Positions 13,705-25,774 of a stretch of DNA of 64,000 nt are shown here, in pieces. Made by a program: the position numbers and the translations under genes. Within the stretch, counting starts at the first letter, position 1. Every line of letters starts with the position of its first letter. Source of the DNA: Plantago ovata (Eukaryota; Streptophyta; Magnoliopsida; Lamiales; Plantaginaceae); assembly GCA_028274465.1 (NCBI GenBank), contig CM051455.1, forward strand, positions 135,008,096 through 135,072,095, written 5' to 3'. The notes under the pieces were generated by a model, which was given only the letters and a program-made list of their open reading frames with translations, ran no database searches and had not been told where the DNA came from.

Positions 13705-14503
13705 GGGTAAATATCATATGATACCCCTCTTGGGACACCACTTTGCATGTACAACCCTCTTAGTCCCAGAATTACATCCAAGTCCACGAGTCCATTTTTT
13801 TGTTGACCAAGGAATAAGTCACTATTCATTGCTTGATAACCAAACACAGCCTTAACTCCTTTTTTTTTCTTTTTTATATTTCTATTTCGTTTTTTTTTTC
13901 TTTTGTTCATCTTCTTCTTCATCTCCAGTCTTCTTCTCCAATATCTGGTGTACCGGAATAATTCTACAACAGCTCCGGCGTCGGAGCTATTTACAGCTCC
14001 GATTTGGAGCAGCTCCGATTTGGGGCCGTTCAACAGCGCCAAATTGGAGCTGTAAATAGCTCCAATTTGGTGGAGCTGTTCAACAGCTCCAAATTGGAGC
14101 TTTTACAGCTCCGATCTGGCGCTGTAAGGCTCCAAATCGGAGGTATTTACGACTCCGATCTGGAGCTGTAACAACTCCAAATCGGAGCTGATATTGTTTT
14201 TTTCTTTCTTTCTTTCTTTTTTTTTTTTAGTTTTTAATAATTATGTATTACATTTAACACCTAAAAATTCAAATTAATTTACATCAAGGTCCACACCTGC
14301 TTAAGTTGTTTGGTCAACCAAAAAATCCGATAATTGACCAAGGGCAAAATAGTACTTTCAATGAATTAGTTCGCGAAAAGTCAAGGTCGTGGATCTAGAT
14401 GTAATTAATTTCATCTAGTAAGGGTGGTGGATGCAACCTTCGGACTAAGAGGGGACTAGATGCAATTAAAAACACTAATAGGGGTATCATATGCAATTGA
14501 CCC
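13705..14503. mobile_element. Mutator-type MITE with long TIRs and 9-bp TSD (799 bp)
   Basis: The direct repeat CTCCCTAAA flanks the element exactly at 13696-13704 and 14504-14512, a 9-bp target duplication as expected for Mutator-like elements. The ends are inverted: the left begins GGGTAAATATCATATGATAC and the right, read inverted, begins GGGTCAATTGCATATGATAC. Similarity continues inward for about 100 bp (CCTCTTAGTCC, ATCCAC). The interior carries long pyrimidine runs and a GGAGCT palindrome array. No transposase is present, so it is non-autonomous. Confidence 0.88.
13966..14195. repeat. GGAGCT/AGCTCC palindromic repeat array 1
   Basis: About 230 bp consists almost wholly of alternating AGCTCC and GGAGCT words separated by short linkers such as GATTTGG, AAATTGG, TGTAAATA and TGTTCAAC. 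Each pair can fold on itself, for example GGAGCTGTAAATAGCTCC. It lies inside the Mutator-type MITE and is bounded by T/C-rich tracts. A related array occurs at 40327-40700. Confidence 0.85.
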
Positions 14504-16499
14504 CTCCCTAAACCCATCCCCTAAATAATTTGAGACTCCAATCTGAAATATGAAAAACTCAGGAGACTTATCTCGTTTTCAGTAAAACTATTAAATTCAC
14601 TATTATATTCCTTATTAAGATAGTTAATACGTAAATATCATATTCAACGAAAATGCAATATACCTATAATTATTATTATTCAATTGGAAATGAAAATTTA
14701 CCGGAAGTTTAATTACAAATAAATTTCATGCCAAGTGTTTGTGGAAGATTGTAAACGACTTGCCATAGAATTTTCGTTTTTGTCTGTTTGGGTAGTGTAC
14801 TTGAGTGGTATCAGGGATTTTCTTTGGGGGTATCAAAAACAGTTCTTATCTCTATGTTGTTGCCTAATAAATGCAGGAAGATGTCACATGGAAACTCATA
14901 TTGATATTACCTGGAGATATTGGAGGCTTGGCCGTAGTAGTTATACTATTTGTAGTGTGTTTAGTTACCATGATGTGGTATCAAACACCTGGAGTGTTTC
15001 ACTGTTGTCTTCTGTAGCTTGCTATGGCAACTTGGTTGTATTTGTATTTGTTGAAAAATGGTGGTTTTTCAAACCACCATGATCTACAATTATCATATTT
15101 ATAATAAATAGCCCCTCCCTACTAGAGACTAGATTGAATTCCACAAGATAACATCATTCATCTTCTGAAGAGTTCAGCTCAAGTTCATGGATATTCCCTC
15201 TTGTTGGATTTGACTCACTCCCTAACTCTTAGCTAGGCAAATGAAGCTTAGATGTACTAGACGATGGGAAGGTCAAATTGTTATTCAGCTAGAATCTGGA
15301 AAGGACACTAGCGAATCATTTGCTTAAAAATAAAATAAAATAAAATAAAATCATGATGATATAATTACGTCTCTGTTGGCATCTTATTGAGAGATTATTA
15401 GCTTTTTGTTGCCAAAAAAATAATAATAATAATAAATTTCATGCAACAAAGATGTATTATGATCAAAGAATAAATTATAGTTTAATTCTATGGCATCTTA
15501 TTACCGAAAAAAGAGTTAGATTTAAATAACTTAATTAACCCGAAATAGTGAATGTAAAAGAATGGTTTTATATAAATAAAAGGAAAAATAATTGGGGTGG
15601 AAGAAATTAAGAACGTGGCAAGAGCTAATAGAACTTTAGGGAGGTACAAATTTGACAATTTATTTGGGGAGTTCTCAAATGTAGGATTGAAATTGTGTGG
15701 GATCAACTGTTTTAGGATACCTGAGATTTTGACGTTTTTTTTTATCAATTCTTGGTCTTTTTCCCTACATTTAGGTTAACAATGAAATATAGGAGCTCTA
15801 CAACTAGTGTTCTAATTCACTTTCACTCAATAAATCAATAATAATGTGAATCTATACGCATAGACTGAAAATTATCTAATTCATTGAACTCTGCCAATTC
15901 TCTCGAGTTCAAAATTCTTCTTCCATGGCACTTCGATCCATGGTCCACATACACATCTAGCTTCATTTTCTCAAGAATCATCAAAGATGGAGTTAATTTA
16001 AAGGGTGCCCTACTTTAAATCTTCTCTCAAAACTTATAAACATTACCGTCTTCTTCAAAAATGGCGATTGCCATCTACAGCTCCAGCCTCCAAGCCTCTG
16101 ACTTCGCCCCAATCCTCTCACTTCAATGCCTTTTCTTCTTCGCATCGATTTGTTTGCCCAGATCTGCTACACTTCAACCCCCTTTTTCTTTTCTTTTCTA
16201 ATTTTTACTTTATTTTGTCCTGATTACCTTTGTTTCCGAGATTTTACCGATCTGTGTATGTATCGGCCCGCTGAGGGCTCCGATACCCGGTATACCCGGG
16301 TCAACCCGCCGGGTTTTCAAACATAGATTATTACCAATGTCATAGACTGAACTCAAGTACAGTCTATAATAGATGAATAAGTACATGTTGGACATGTGTT
16401 ATATATAATCGGTGGGTGGGGGGGTGCAATTTTGTACCAACTCAAGAATACTGATTGTTAAGCTATAAGAGTTTCATCTGAGTTCCATGATATTCCCTC
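14504..16499. other. Intergenic, no recognisable gene
   Basis: There is an (AAAAT)n microsatellite near 15327-15350 and an ATA/AAT-rich run near 15410-15435. An open frame of 115 codons at 14735-15082 has a spurious-looking composition and no domain I recognise. An ATG at 16060 opens a frame to 16326 rich in Ser, Phe and Leu that I also cannot assign. CCCGGGTCAACCCG words near 16290 resemble transposon-end sequence. Confidence 0.4.
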
Positions 16500-17170
16500 A
16501 AACCTAGACCTGTCAATCGGATCGTTCAGATCGGATACGGATTGGTCAATTTGGATCGGATCGGATGAACCCCGAAATATATTTTTGGATGCGATCGGTT
16601 CGGGTGGTGTTTGGATTTCTGATCTTGTTCGATTTCAGGGTTAATTCCGATCATAAAATTTCTAGTCATTTTGGATCGGATCCATTCGGATCGGGAGATA
16701 TTTAGATTTCGGGTCTTGTTCGGGTTTGGAATCTCTTTGGATTATAAAAGTTCTTAACATTTTGGATCGGGTCCATCCGAATTCGATCCGGTTCGGGTCG
16801 GCTCAATTGTGGTTCTAATTTTATTCGGATTCGGGTCCTTGTTGGGTTGTAATTGCCATTTTAGTACGGGTCCTTTTGGAATTTATTCCGATATTAAATC
16901 TTATTGTCATTTTGGTTCGGATCAGGTCTGATGATGTTTAGATTCCGGATCTTGTTCGGTTTTGGAATTTAATCGGATTATAAATCTTCTTGTCATTTTG
17001 GATTGGGTCAAATCGGATTCTTCCCAGTTCAAATCAGTTCAATTACGGTTCAAGTTTTAATTGGATTCGATCTTATTCGGGTTGTAATTCTTCCAAGACA
17101 TTTTTGTTTGGATTATTTCAATTTCAGGTCGATTCAAATCTGGTCTTCGTTGGATTAAAGTTTATTTGGA
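16500..17170. repeat. Degenerate GGATCGG/TTCGGGT repeat region
   Basis: About 670 bp is built from loose variants of GGATCGGAT, TTCGGGTC and TGTTCGG, with a recurring phrase resembling TTGTCATTTTGGATCGG near 16660, 16755, 16905 and 16990. The left edge CTAGACCTGTCAATCGG resembles ends of non-autonomous hAT-like elements, but a matching right end and target duplication were not found. Confidence 0.6.
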
Positions 17171-17876
17171 TTTACATATAATAATTCATTTTGTTCCATA
17201 CAAGATTAATCCACTTATTGAGTAAATCGGATGCTATGCTGCAATCATTATCATTATCGTACTTAGCAATTACAATATGCCTGAACCGGTGTACCATTAA
17301 AATATTAATTTATATACATATTACCATTAAAAATTAAAACTATAATTTTCATTAAAAGATTATGAGCATGACTGATAGATTAGTAAAAAAAAAAAGGTCC
17401 ACATATCTATCTATTTTATATTAATAATAATAAATAGTACACGGGCCACACCTCTAATCATCACAAGTCACACATCATTGATAAGAACCGCGAATCTTGA
17501 ACGTACGATCTCTAGCTCAGGCTAGCAAATCATACGAATTTGGTGAGCAAAGCGCTCGATTTTCTGATATTATTAACTGAATGAATGAATAAAACATTGT
17601 TCATGAACCTGACTATAAATAATAAAGCAGTAAGCTAATGACTAAGACTCTAAGTAGTTTAAATAGGAAATAACATCAAAAGACTTCTTACACTAATCTA
17701 CGTAAAAGGAAAAGAAGTAGACTATGTAAAGGAAAAGAACTTGACTACGTAAAGGAAAAGAACTCAAAAGCTTATTATATAAGTCATATCCCTAATTCGT
17801 GCGCGGTTGTACGCATTCTTTAGTTCTCTGGACTTTGCGACTTTGCGTATCACCCCACCATTTATCTTCACGAATG
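17171..17876. other. Intergenic with three-copy GTAAAGGAAAAGAA repeat
   Basis: Between 17699 and 17766 the phrase TACGTAAAGGAAAAGAA (with small variations) occurs three times at about 25-bp intervals. The rest is AT-rich, and I see no gene. Confidence 0.5.
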
Positions 17877-18385
17877 TTAAGTTTCGTCAAAATTTTACTA
17901 AGTACCGTCCACCTTTTTGAATTTTTTTGTCATATTGCAATAAAATACTTAAATTTGCAAAATATCAAATTGGCCCAAACATTTTTTTTACTACTAGCTT
18001 TCAAAAAAAAAACAAATACATTAAATTAATGAACACTCCCTTAAATGAACACATTGAAAGTACATTGAATTAAAAAAACAAACACATTCAATATACAACT
18101 ACAATACACTCCACATATTTCTACTAAACAACACAACAAATAATCACATTGGTTGACTTCCCAAGACAATAAATTTCAATACACTTCAACATGTGGTTCG
18201 ATGATGATCGCTACGACCACGAACACTTGCAATATAGTGAGATATGAATTTACTTTCTTTTATTTGTTAAAATTCTAAATTAATTATTTTCATTACATAT
18301 TCATATTAAAACTATAATAATTCATAAAATATTCATATTCATATTTAAATTCGAATTTGGACATCTGTGATTAATTAATGTGAAT

Positions 18386-18500
18386 TTGAAATTGGCGCCC
18401 GAATCTGGGCACAAATTTATTAAATTGGCGCCCATAAAACTGGCGCCCGGATTTAGGCGCCAGAATTGAATTATGGCACCCAGATCTGGGCGCCACTATA
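18386..18500. promoter_or_regulatory. GGCGCC cluster in the MULE 5' region
   Basis: Within about 110 bp the palindromic word GGCGCC or near variants occur about six times, mostly as GGCGCCcgaatctgggc-like units, between the terminal sequence and the transposase coding region. The non-autonomous relative at 50353-51265 keeps two such clusters, so they may be binding sites; this is inference. Confidence 0.5.
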
Positions 18501-18580
18501 CAATTCTGATTTTTTTTTTTTAAAACTTATTTCTATTGCATTAATTCCTAACTTTGTTGAATTTTTTTTCGATTTTGCAG

Positions 18581-21500
18581 CGTAATCCTTACATTGATCC
18601 AGATAAGTACCCTACTGATTCTGATGAAGAAGATTCTCCTCCGGATTGTGAGCCAAAATATTATATTCCAGATCCGGAATATGATGATGATGGTGGTGGT
18701 GTGTTTGGGCCTAGTTGTGATGGTTATGGTGGTGATGATGGCATTGAGTATGAAGATAAGAACCACTTATTTCGTGACATGGGTTCATTTACAAGTAAAG
18801 AAGATGCAATAGATGCAATTAGACAAATCGGCAATAAGAACAACATGTTCTTTACTGTTACAAGCATGAAGAAAAATCGCATCTACATTGGTTGTGAACG
18901 TAGTGGGAAGTGTCGAGAGCATTGCAGTGATAAAGTCGATGTTGTGCGTCATAGATCAAGTGGAACAAAGATGATCGAATGTCCGTTTCAACTAAAATTG
19001 AGAAGGAGGGAGGATAATGATCCATGGGTTGTATGCATGAGTGACAAAAGAAGGAAGCACAATCATGCACTTGGAGATCATCCAAACTGGCATACATCGA
19101 TCGGCTACCAAGTTGAAAAAAGACGAGTTGAAATATGTGGGCGAGATGTATAACAGTCATATGGCTCCTCAGCACATTCTAGAACATATGGGAACGAAGT
19201 TTCCTGGCAATGTGAGTGGTATCAGACAGGTGCATAATGCCATACAGAAGAAGAAGACGAAGGATATGGATGGGTTGAGCACGATGCAGTACTTTGTTAA
19301 GTTACTAAACGAGCATCATTACTACCATTGGGAGAGGAATGTTGAGGGAACAAATAACCTTTTTGAAGTTGTGTTTGCTCATCCTCATAGTGTGGATTTG
19401 CTTCGACTGTATCCTTATGTTCTAGAGGTTGATGCCACATATGCAACAAACCGATACAACATGCCATTGGTGGAAGTGATTGGCTTATTACCGACGGGCA
19501 AGAATTTCCATGTAGCATTTGGATTCATGAGCAATGAACAGTAGACTAGCTACGTTTGGATGATGGAACAACTGGTGAAGTTATTTAGTGGTGTTCAATT
19601 GCCGGGTGTTATTGTTACAGATAGAGAGTTGGCCCTCATGAATAGCATTCGTGAAGTTTTTCCAAGTGCTACCAACCTACTTTGCAAAAGACACATTGCC
19701 ATGGATGTACAACAAAAGCATGCAAAGATATTACACAGTAAGGAATGTGAAAATGGTATTCGGGCGAGGTGGACGAAGCTTGTCAATGCAGAAACTATAG
19801 AGGATTACAATCATAAGTTGGAGGAGCTACTCGATGCTTGGAGATGGTTATCGGGGTTCAAAGACTATCTCATGAATACATGGTTGGATCCGTATCGAGA
19901 AAAGTTCGTGAAGCATTGGACGAATCAACATTTACATCTTGGAGCTCAAACTTCAAACAGGTATCCTTCTAAACTATACAAAAAAGAAAAAAAAAAAACC
20001 CTCTGTTGGTCCCTTTAAACAACAATAAAATACTAGGGGAGGTGAATAGTCTTTTCAAACTTTCGTCGTTTAAAAACTTTCTCAGCAAGTGCTTATTACT
20101 TTACAGTAATGAGTTTGCTGATACTTAACTTTCTCAGCAAGCGCAAGTTACTTCACAGTAACTAGGTGTGCTGATACTTAAAATCAGAGAGCGGAAGTCT
20201 TTGATACAATAAGTGCTTTTTCAGTAAATGAAGGTTTCAGCAAGTGATGTGAGTGACTGTGTACAGATAGATATGATTTGCTGAAAATCAAGTACAGTAA
20301 GTAAATCACACAAACACTTTTATAGTGGTATCTGAGAGTGGCGTAATCTCTCAACTAATCCACTTTGTCCTGTTTAGGACTGAATCCACTAAGATAAGAT
20401 TGAGGTTCCTTACAACACCTATCTAGAGCGATCCAAACAGAAACCAAAACACATTTGCTTCGTCTCCAACCTAACTAGAGAACGTAACCTTGTTCTCCAT
20501 CAAACTTGGTACTTTTAATCAGCAACACTATGCTAGATTAAGTTCCCCCTGAATATCACGCCTGAAAGGGTGTATTTTCAGTTAGAGAGGTTTGGGATGA
20601 GATAACTTAATTATAACTTATTCAGTTACAACAAGTAATCTAAGAAACAAAATTTTGAATACTTTGCAGTAAACAAGTTTGATTGTTTCTGGTGTCAAGA
20701 CTTGTTCTTGTTCGAAAGAAAGAAAGAACACTTAACTAATTACTTAGTCGTGTAAATTCTACTTCTTCACAAGTAGCTTTTTCAAGCTTTAAGTCTTGGA
20801 ACGGATCAATGGCAGTAAGAGTATTGAAGGGTATGTGAGTTTAAGCACAAATGAGAGTATGATCACGTTGTTGACACACTTCAACTCTTTGCCGGATGAC
20901 CTCTATTTATAGTGAAATAAGGAGCCGTTTGAATTTCAAATTCTAAGGCTTTTGTTCCTTAAAATGTCACTATCTTGTTTTTGTACTTTCAGCAGCGTCC
21001 TTGTTTGTCTTCTAGTCTTCATGTCCTTCGCGTGCATGCTTTGCATTTAATGCTCTTTTGAATGAAATTCAAACAGTAACATTGGAGCGCAAATACAAGT
21101 ACTTTCAGCAAGAGGTCACATATGTTCCATCAGCAAGTGGTCAGCCTCAGTTTCAGCAAGCACAACCTACTTTGTCGTATAGATTTTCACTTATGCAATG
21201 TTGTTGCTGAAGTTTCCACTTTCTGAGCAACATGTGCCTTTGTAGATACCAGTCTTCAGAAATCTTCTAGTCTTCAGTCTTCGAAATCTTCAAGATTCTG
21301 AGCGGTTCTAATTAAATGCTTCAATAGTTTGTTTGTGTAAACAAAGTACATCATCAGCAAATGCTTCAATAGGTTGTATTTCTTTTCAGAAAACAAGATA
21401 CATCATAAGCGGTAAAACCAACCTATCTAGCACATACTCTAAGTCTTCAGCAAACATTCCTCTTTTACAATGTCCTTAAAATTCTAAATTCCTATGGACC

Positions 21501-22387
21501 TTAAGAGTACTAGTTACTGAACTTTCCTTAATTTAGCATGGTTAATTGCTCATCAAAATTACAAGATTCCTAACACCCTCATTATTCGGTGCATGTTTGA
21601 CACGTTATTTTTTTTTTTAAATTGTAGTGTTGAGAGTGCACATAATCAGTTCAAGAAATGGTTAGGCAACGCAAGGTGCAACTTTCCTACACTTTTCGGA
21701 AAGGTACATGAGATGGTTGAACTAGAGCTAAAATCGACTAGAGCAGATTTCGAGCTAAACAGAACGAAAGATCCTCAACACTGCAGAAAATTTCTTTTGT
21801 TTCGGAGGCTTGGGGGTGTTGTTTCGCATAAATGCATCCAGTTGTTGGTTGATGAGTTAGTTGACAAGCCTGATAGAGAGAGTTGCACTCATGCGTTGCG
21901 TACTACACATGGTTTGCCATGTGCATGTGACATGATTAGCCTTAAAGAAAACTTGATGCCTATTGATCCAAGAGCTATCCATCCATTTTGGAGGACTCTT
22001 GATTTGGATGCAGAATATGATTGGGGTGAAGATGGAAGAGCGACGGCAGATGATGTTTGTGTTGGAGCTTTTGAGCAGTTTAGAGATGTTGCATCGGATG
22101 CTCAAAAGAGGGTATTAACCGAGTATCTCCATAAGCAAATGTTCCCTGATGCCATCGATATTGAAGAGCCAATTCATCACACGCACAAAGGACGACCGAA
22201 AAAAGCGTTGGGTCAGAGATACAAGAGCCAGTATGAGAAGGACGCTAAAAAGAAGGACCAGACTCAGGATCTACAGAAGAAGGGTCAGAAAAAGAAGAAT
22301 AAGTCACAGTATGAGTCTCAGGATCAGTATCAGTCTCAGGGTCACTATGAGTCCCAGTATTCCCCCAAATCGCAAATAAAACCCTAA
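18581..22387 (+). pseudogene. MULE transposase with FAR1-like zinc finger and SWIM motif, disrupted
   Basis: Coding segments in order: 18581-19115 (acidic N-terminus, then a FAR1/WRKY-GCM1-type finger with IECPF and HNHAL), 19115-19541 after a +1/-1 frameshift near 19110-19120 (MULE DDE start, LEVDATYATNRYNMPLVEV), and 19545-19960 after an in-frame TAG at 19542-19544 (second acidic residue in GVIVTDRELALMN, CKRHI). Then comes an intron 19961-21627, then 21628-22387: VESAHNQFKKW with the expected catalytic Glu, a SWIM-like finger (CTHALRTTHGLPCACD) and a Lys/Gln/Ser/Tyr-rich tail. These proteins cut and join DNA in the nucleus; relatives gave rise to the FAR1/FHY3 factors. With one frameshift and one stop, this copy is probably dead. 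The first exon is uncertain: an ATG at 18192 does not splice in frame with an obvious donor. Confidence 0.88.
20004..21575. mobile_element. Solo LTR (1572 bp) with 5-bp TSD CCCTC
   Basis: The insert starts TGTTGG and ends CCTAACA, canonical LTR ends, and is flanked on both sides by CCCTC (19999-20003 and 21576-21580). No internal coding sequence, primer site or second LTR is present, so it is a solo LTR from recombination. It lies within the intron of the MULE transposase gene. It contains many CAGCAAG/CTTTCAGCA-like words and a TATA-like CTATTTATAGTG near 20903. Superfamily not certain. Confidence 0.93.
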
Positions 22388-22390
22388 ACT

Positions 22391-22876
22391 CCTCTCCTCC
22401 ATTTCCCTCAAGATCCCGATTTCTACACCTACGCCTAAACCACGCCGCCGGACGGAAGCCACCACGTTAACCATCACCACCGCAAGAATTCAAATTGGTA
22501 AGTCATTCTTCAACTCCCTCATTCATTTCTTTCCAATCTATATTTCTTTCTCATTTTTTGTTGAATTCGTAGGGTGTAGCCACCACTATATGCCGCGTGT
22601 GAACCCACATCCTGCCCTTCTCCGAATCCCGGCCCAAACAGGTAATTTTTGGGACATTTTACATTCCAATCGTGTATTTATTTTTTCATTTCTTGTCGAG
22701 TTTCGACGGGTCATTAGCTAGTTTTGTAAAATAGAAAAATTTAGAGTCAAATGTGTAATAAAGAATAATTGAAGGTGTTTTGCACTAAGCGTTTTCAAAT
22801 CTTCGCGCTACAATGTCGGTCTTAAGGCATATCAATGTCGTCTTCGCGTATGAGATGATATGGTTATATAAATCTA
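22391..22876 (+). other. Exon-like stretch of unknown origin
   Basis: The sequence reads like a plant 5' leader (AACCCTAAAC, CTCCTCTCC, then CACGCCGCCGGACGG) followed by a good donor at 22499. A second exon-like segment at 22574-22640 ends with another GTAATT donor. No open frame of note is present. A segment near 22715-22780 (TTTAGAGTCAAATGTG) also occurs downstream of the F-box pseudogene at 38580-38620, so part of it is repetitive. Confidence 0.35.
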
Positions 22877-23695
22877 TGTTTTAAAACACGGAGCCGGAGG
22901 TTGAGCCGGACACCCCCTAAAAAGGATGGACCAGAGTCGAACCTGTTGAGCCGGATTGTAAGCCGGATTGAGCCGGTGTACTATTATATTCTTAATATAC
23001 TCCATATGTATATGATAGAAGGTGTTACTTTTAAATTATTAGGTTTGGTAAGTAAGGGATTTAATATTAACTTACGAAGAATATTTAAAAAATATATATC
23101 AACAATATAAAATCTCTACCAAATGAATTAATAAAGCAAAGATATTAAAAAATAAGAGAAAAAAAAAGATAAAAATTAAATAAACATAAAAGGTGGACGA
23201 GCTAGAGATAAGAGAGAGAGGGTTGAGAGTTGACTTGTTGCTCTCGTATTCTTCTTTCCTTTCTAATAAAATTATGGAGTTTCTTCTTCACCTTTTCTTT
23301 CCTTTCTTATTCAATTAAATGAAAATCTCTCTTCTCAACTCATCATATCAGATTGATTGATCGATAGTCAATCTTTCCAATTTTTTTTTCATTCTCCTTT
23401 GATTCAATTATTTCATATTGAAAGATGAATATTCCAGATCTATGAATACTCCCACTCCAAAAGGGATGAGCATAGAAAAACACAGTAAAGAAGCAGCAGC
23501 AACACATATAACGTTTCCTTTATTTAATTTTTGCATCTCAGGTCCTTTCTACCTTTTTTTTTCGAATTTTACCCCAAAACCGGAAAAACCGTCGGCTCTC
23601 CGGTTTACCGGCTCACCGTTTTTGCCGGTTCTTGCCAGGCTTTTCCGGTTCGGGGGGGGTCCGGCTTTGGACGTTTATTAGCCTAAACGTTTCTA
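22877..23695. mobile_element. Non-autonomous element with GCCGG-rich ends
   Basis: The left end reads GTTTTAAAACACGGAGCCGG followed by several GAGCCGG words. The right end, read inverted, shows AAACGTCCAAAGCCGGACCC and many CCGG words. The left end resembles the right end (read inverted) of the element ending near 56550: both carry GTTTTRAAAC, CCGGAGGT and GACACCCC, so they belong to one family. The interior is AT-rich and non-coding. The exact target duplication was not resolved. Confidence 0.55.
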
Positions 23696-24600
23696 CTGAG
23701 TTACCAGGCTACGAAGTGTCAAGAGTTCTCTAACTTGGTGAGAGCTCTCTATGAATTAAATTCTGAAGCACACATCTTGAGTACTTACATTTGAAATTAA
23801 AATTCGAGCTGTGATGTAGGATGGTTGCATGTTTTGTACTGTTTCCAACTTGAATATTTGTGGCATCTGGTTATGTGTATTTGGTTACTTCGCCCAGGTA
23901 GAGTTTTTTTCACTCACAAGTGCTAATAAATCGGTGTTGTACTTATCTGTTTTTGGATAATAAAAAGTAACTAGAATTCTCAAATTATGTCATTATGATT
24001 GTGTTTGCAGCAATGACGGTGGAGAAGGAAGTGTCTTTGGTCTTTATGGAAGTCATCAATTTTATGCAGACCGAAGAAGCAGGTATTTAAAAGGAGGCCT
24101 GAAATTTGGCACTGGAGAAATGGGAACTTGTCATCATGCACGGATTTGATAGTTTCTTACCGTTGGACTTTGTTTTGCACTATTGCGCTGGATATCTAAT
24201 TTGTACATGTTTTTGCTGCAAAGGTTTGTGAGATTGTTGGCTTGCTGCATGGAGATAAAGGCGTGTTGATCAGATTCAAGGTCCAGAAGTTATTGAGGCT
24301 TTAGGATAAAGTGTTGATGTGCTATTCGCAAGGGGGTTCAAACTCACAAATACAAGTTATGAAGGTTGCAACAAGGCTAACTTCGTTTCTCCGCTATTGG
24401 CGGTATCATCTAGGATGTTCGTGTATATTAAACTTTTTTTGACTTTGTTTCTTCTTAGTTTGTTAGACAAGACTTGAATAAGTTGGCTCGTGTTTTGGCC
24501 AAAGATGTGTTGGTTGAGACTTGAGAGTAATGGCTTTGCTAATCCGCCACTCCATTTCTCCGATGTAAACATTTTATTATGTGATCTTCATTCTAAAAAA
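23696..24600. other. Intergenic, possible exon fragments, no assigned gene
   Basis: A short exon-like segment at 24011-24082 has an acceptor before it (TTTGCAG) and a donor after it (GTATTT) but encodes nothing recognisable. The remainder resembles transcribed but non-coding DNA. Confidence 0.3.
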
Positions 24601-25510
24601 GTAAAGTTCAATATTAAAGTAATATAATAATATTAAAGTAATATAATAAGCTGGTTGATTTACCAAATTGATTGACCTACCAATCAATTTTAATACGTTG
24701 ATCTTGCTTATTCAATTCAATTTGGTGCGTACATGTGTCATTAGTTAATTAAAAGATGTAAGATTCGAATCTTGTTGGCGTGATTTTTCTTCATTATTTT
24801 TATTATTATTTTTATTGAAGGTGTTTGGTTCGAATCTTGTTGGCGTGATTTTTCTCTATTATTTGTATCATTATTTTAGTTGAAGGTGTTGGGTTCGAAT
24901 TTTATTGACGTAATTTTTTTCTTTTTTATTTATTATCTTCTTAATTTTTTATTTTTTAACATAAAGTTGTATGACGTATTATACTTAATTTTAAAAATAA
25001 CCATGATATGTTCTTATAAAAAAAGATATACTTCCTTCGTCCAATAATAAATGTAACACTTGATTTTGTTGACTTTTTCGATGGTCATTTTGACTTTATA
25101 TTATTCTTAAACCTTACGATAAAAATAACTAAAAACATCATATTATGAAACTAGAATGTTTATATGAAGCACTTGACAATATATTCAACTGATGAAGAAT
25201 ACAAATTAACATGTGAAAAAAAATGCATTGCAGATTTTGAAGTTAAATGTTTTCAAAGTCTAGAGATGTATATGGTTATTAACTCATCGGAAGAATACTT
25301 TTCATATGTCTAATATAGTTCAATTCAAAACTATTAATTGCATAACTACAAAAACTATATATATTTATAGCACACCATTTATATTAAGTTTAATTACTCA
25401 ATTAGTTATTTTTTTATTACGTTTGAATTCACTATGTGAAGATGATATATTCACTCCATTTATTTCAATATATTATTTAATAAAACAATAATATTTTACA
25501 AGATTACGCT
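24601..25510. repeat. AT-rich region with three-copy repeat and MITE-like segment
   Basis: Between 24755 and 24920 the phrase GGTTCGAATCTTGTTGGCG (slightly varied) followed by TGATTTTTC occurs three times about 65 bp apart. The GGTTCGAAT core resembles a tRNA B box, so this may be a multiplied SINE remnant. Near 25030, ACTTCCTTCGTCCAATAATAAATG resembles one end of a Stowaway MITE, without a matching second end. The whole stretch may be the body of the Helitron ending at 25541. Confidence 0.45.
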
Positions 25511-25541
25511 TCACACGCGTAGCGTGTGATGCGGTTCCTAG
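25511..25541 (+). mobile_element. Helitron 3' end
   Basis: An 8-bp-stem hairpin (TCACACGC, loop GTA, GCGTGTGA) at 25511-25529 is followed after 8 bases by the terminal CTAG and a host T, the structure expected at a Helitron 3' end (hairpin plus CTRR-T). The 5' end (TC...) could not be located with confidence, so only the terminus is marked. Confidence 0.75.
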
Positions 25542-25774
25542 TATATATATAGAGGTCAATGGTTCAATTAATTGGCTGGTATAATGTTAGTCCAGTTCCA
25601 ATGTGCCGCTTGAGGAAACATGACTATTATACTTGTATAAGTGCATGGTGATGTTTGTATATAGGGTTGTTTGAGCCAATCTTGTTAGTATTCCTGTATT
25701 CTATATATTATTCCTCAATTTTGGGATTGCGGAGCAATATTTGTTGATGGTCTTAGATGTCCTCGAACTTGTCA

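Larger units (their letters stand above)
17877..22390 (+). mobile_element. Mutator-like element (MULE), right end not found
   Basis: The left terminal region begins near ATGTTAAGTTTCGTC and contains TTTTACTAAGTACCGTCCA. That phrase recurs, with its inverted partner, at the two ends of the small element at 50353-51265, which defines it as terminal sequence of this family. A GGCGCC-rich cluster follows (18394-18500), then the transposase gene. No inverted GTGGACGGTACTTAG copy was found right of the gene, so the right terminus is deleted or diverged. A solo LTR is nested inside. Confidence 0.8.

Noticed and set aside
13674..14042. 122-codon open frame on the minus strand
   Set aside because: It overlaps the Mutator-type MITE end, a polypyrimidine tract (poly-Lys/Arg) and the GGAGCT array; no coding signal.
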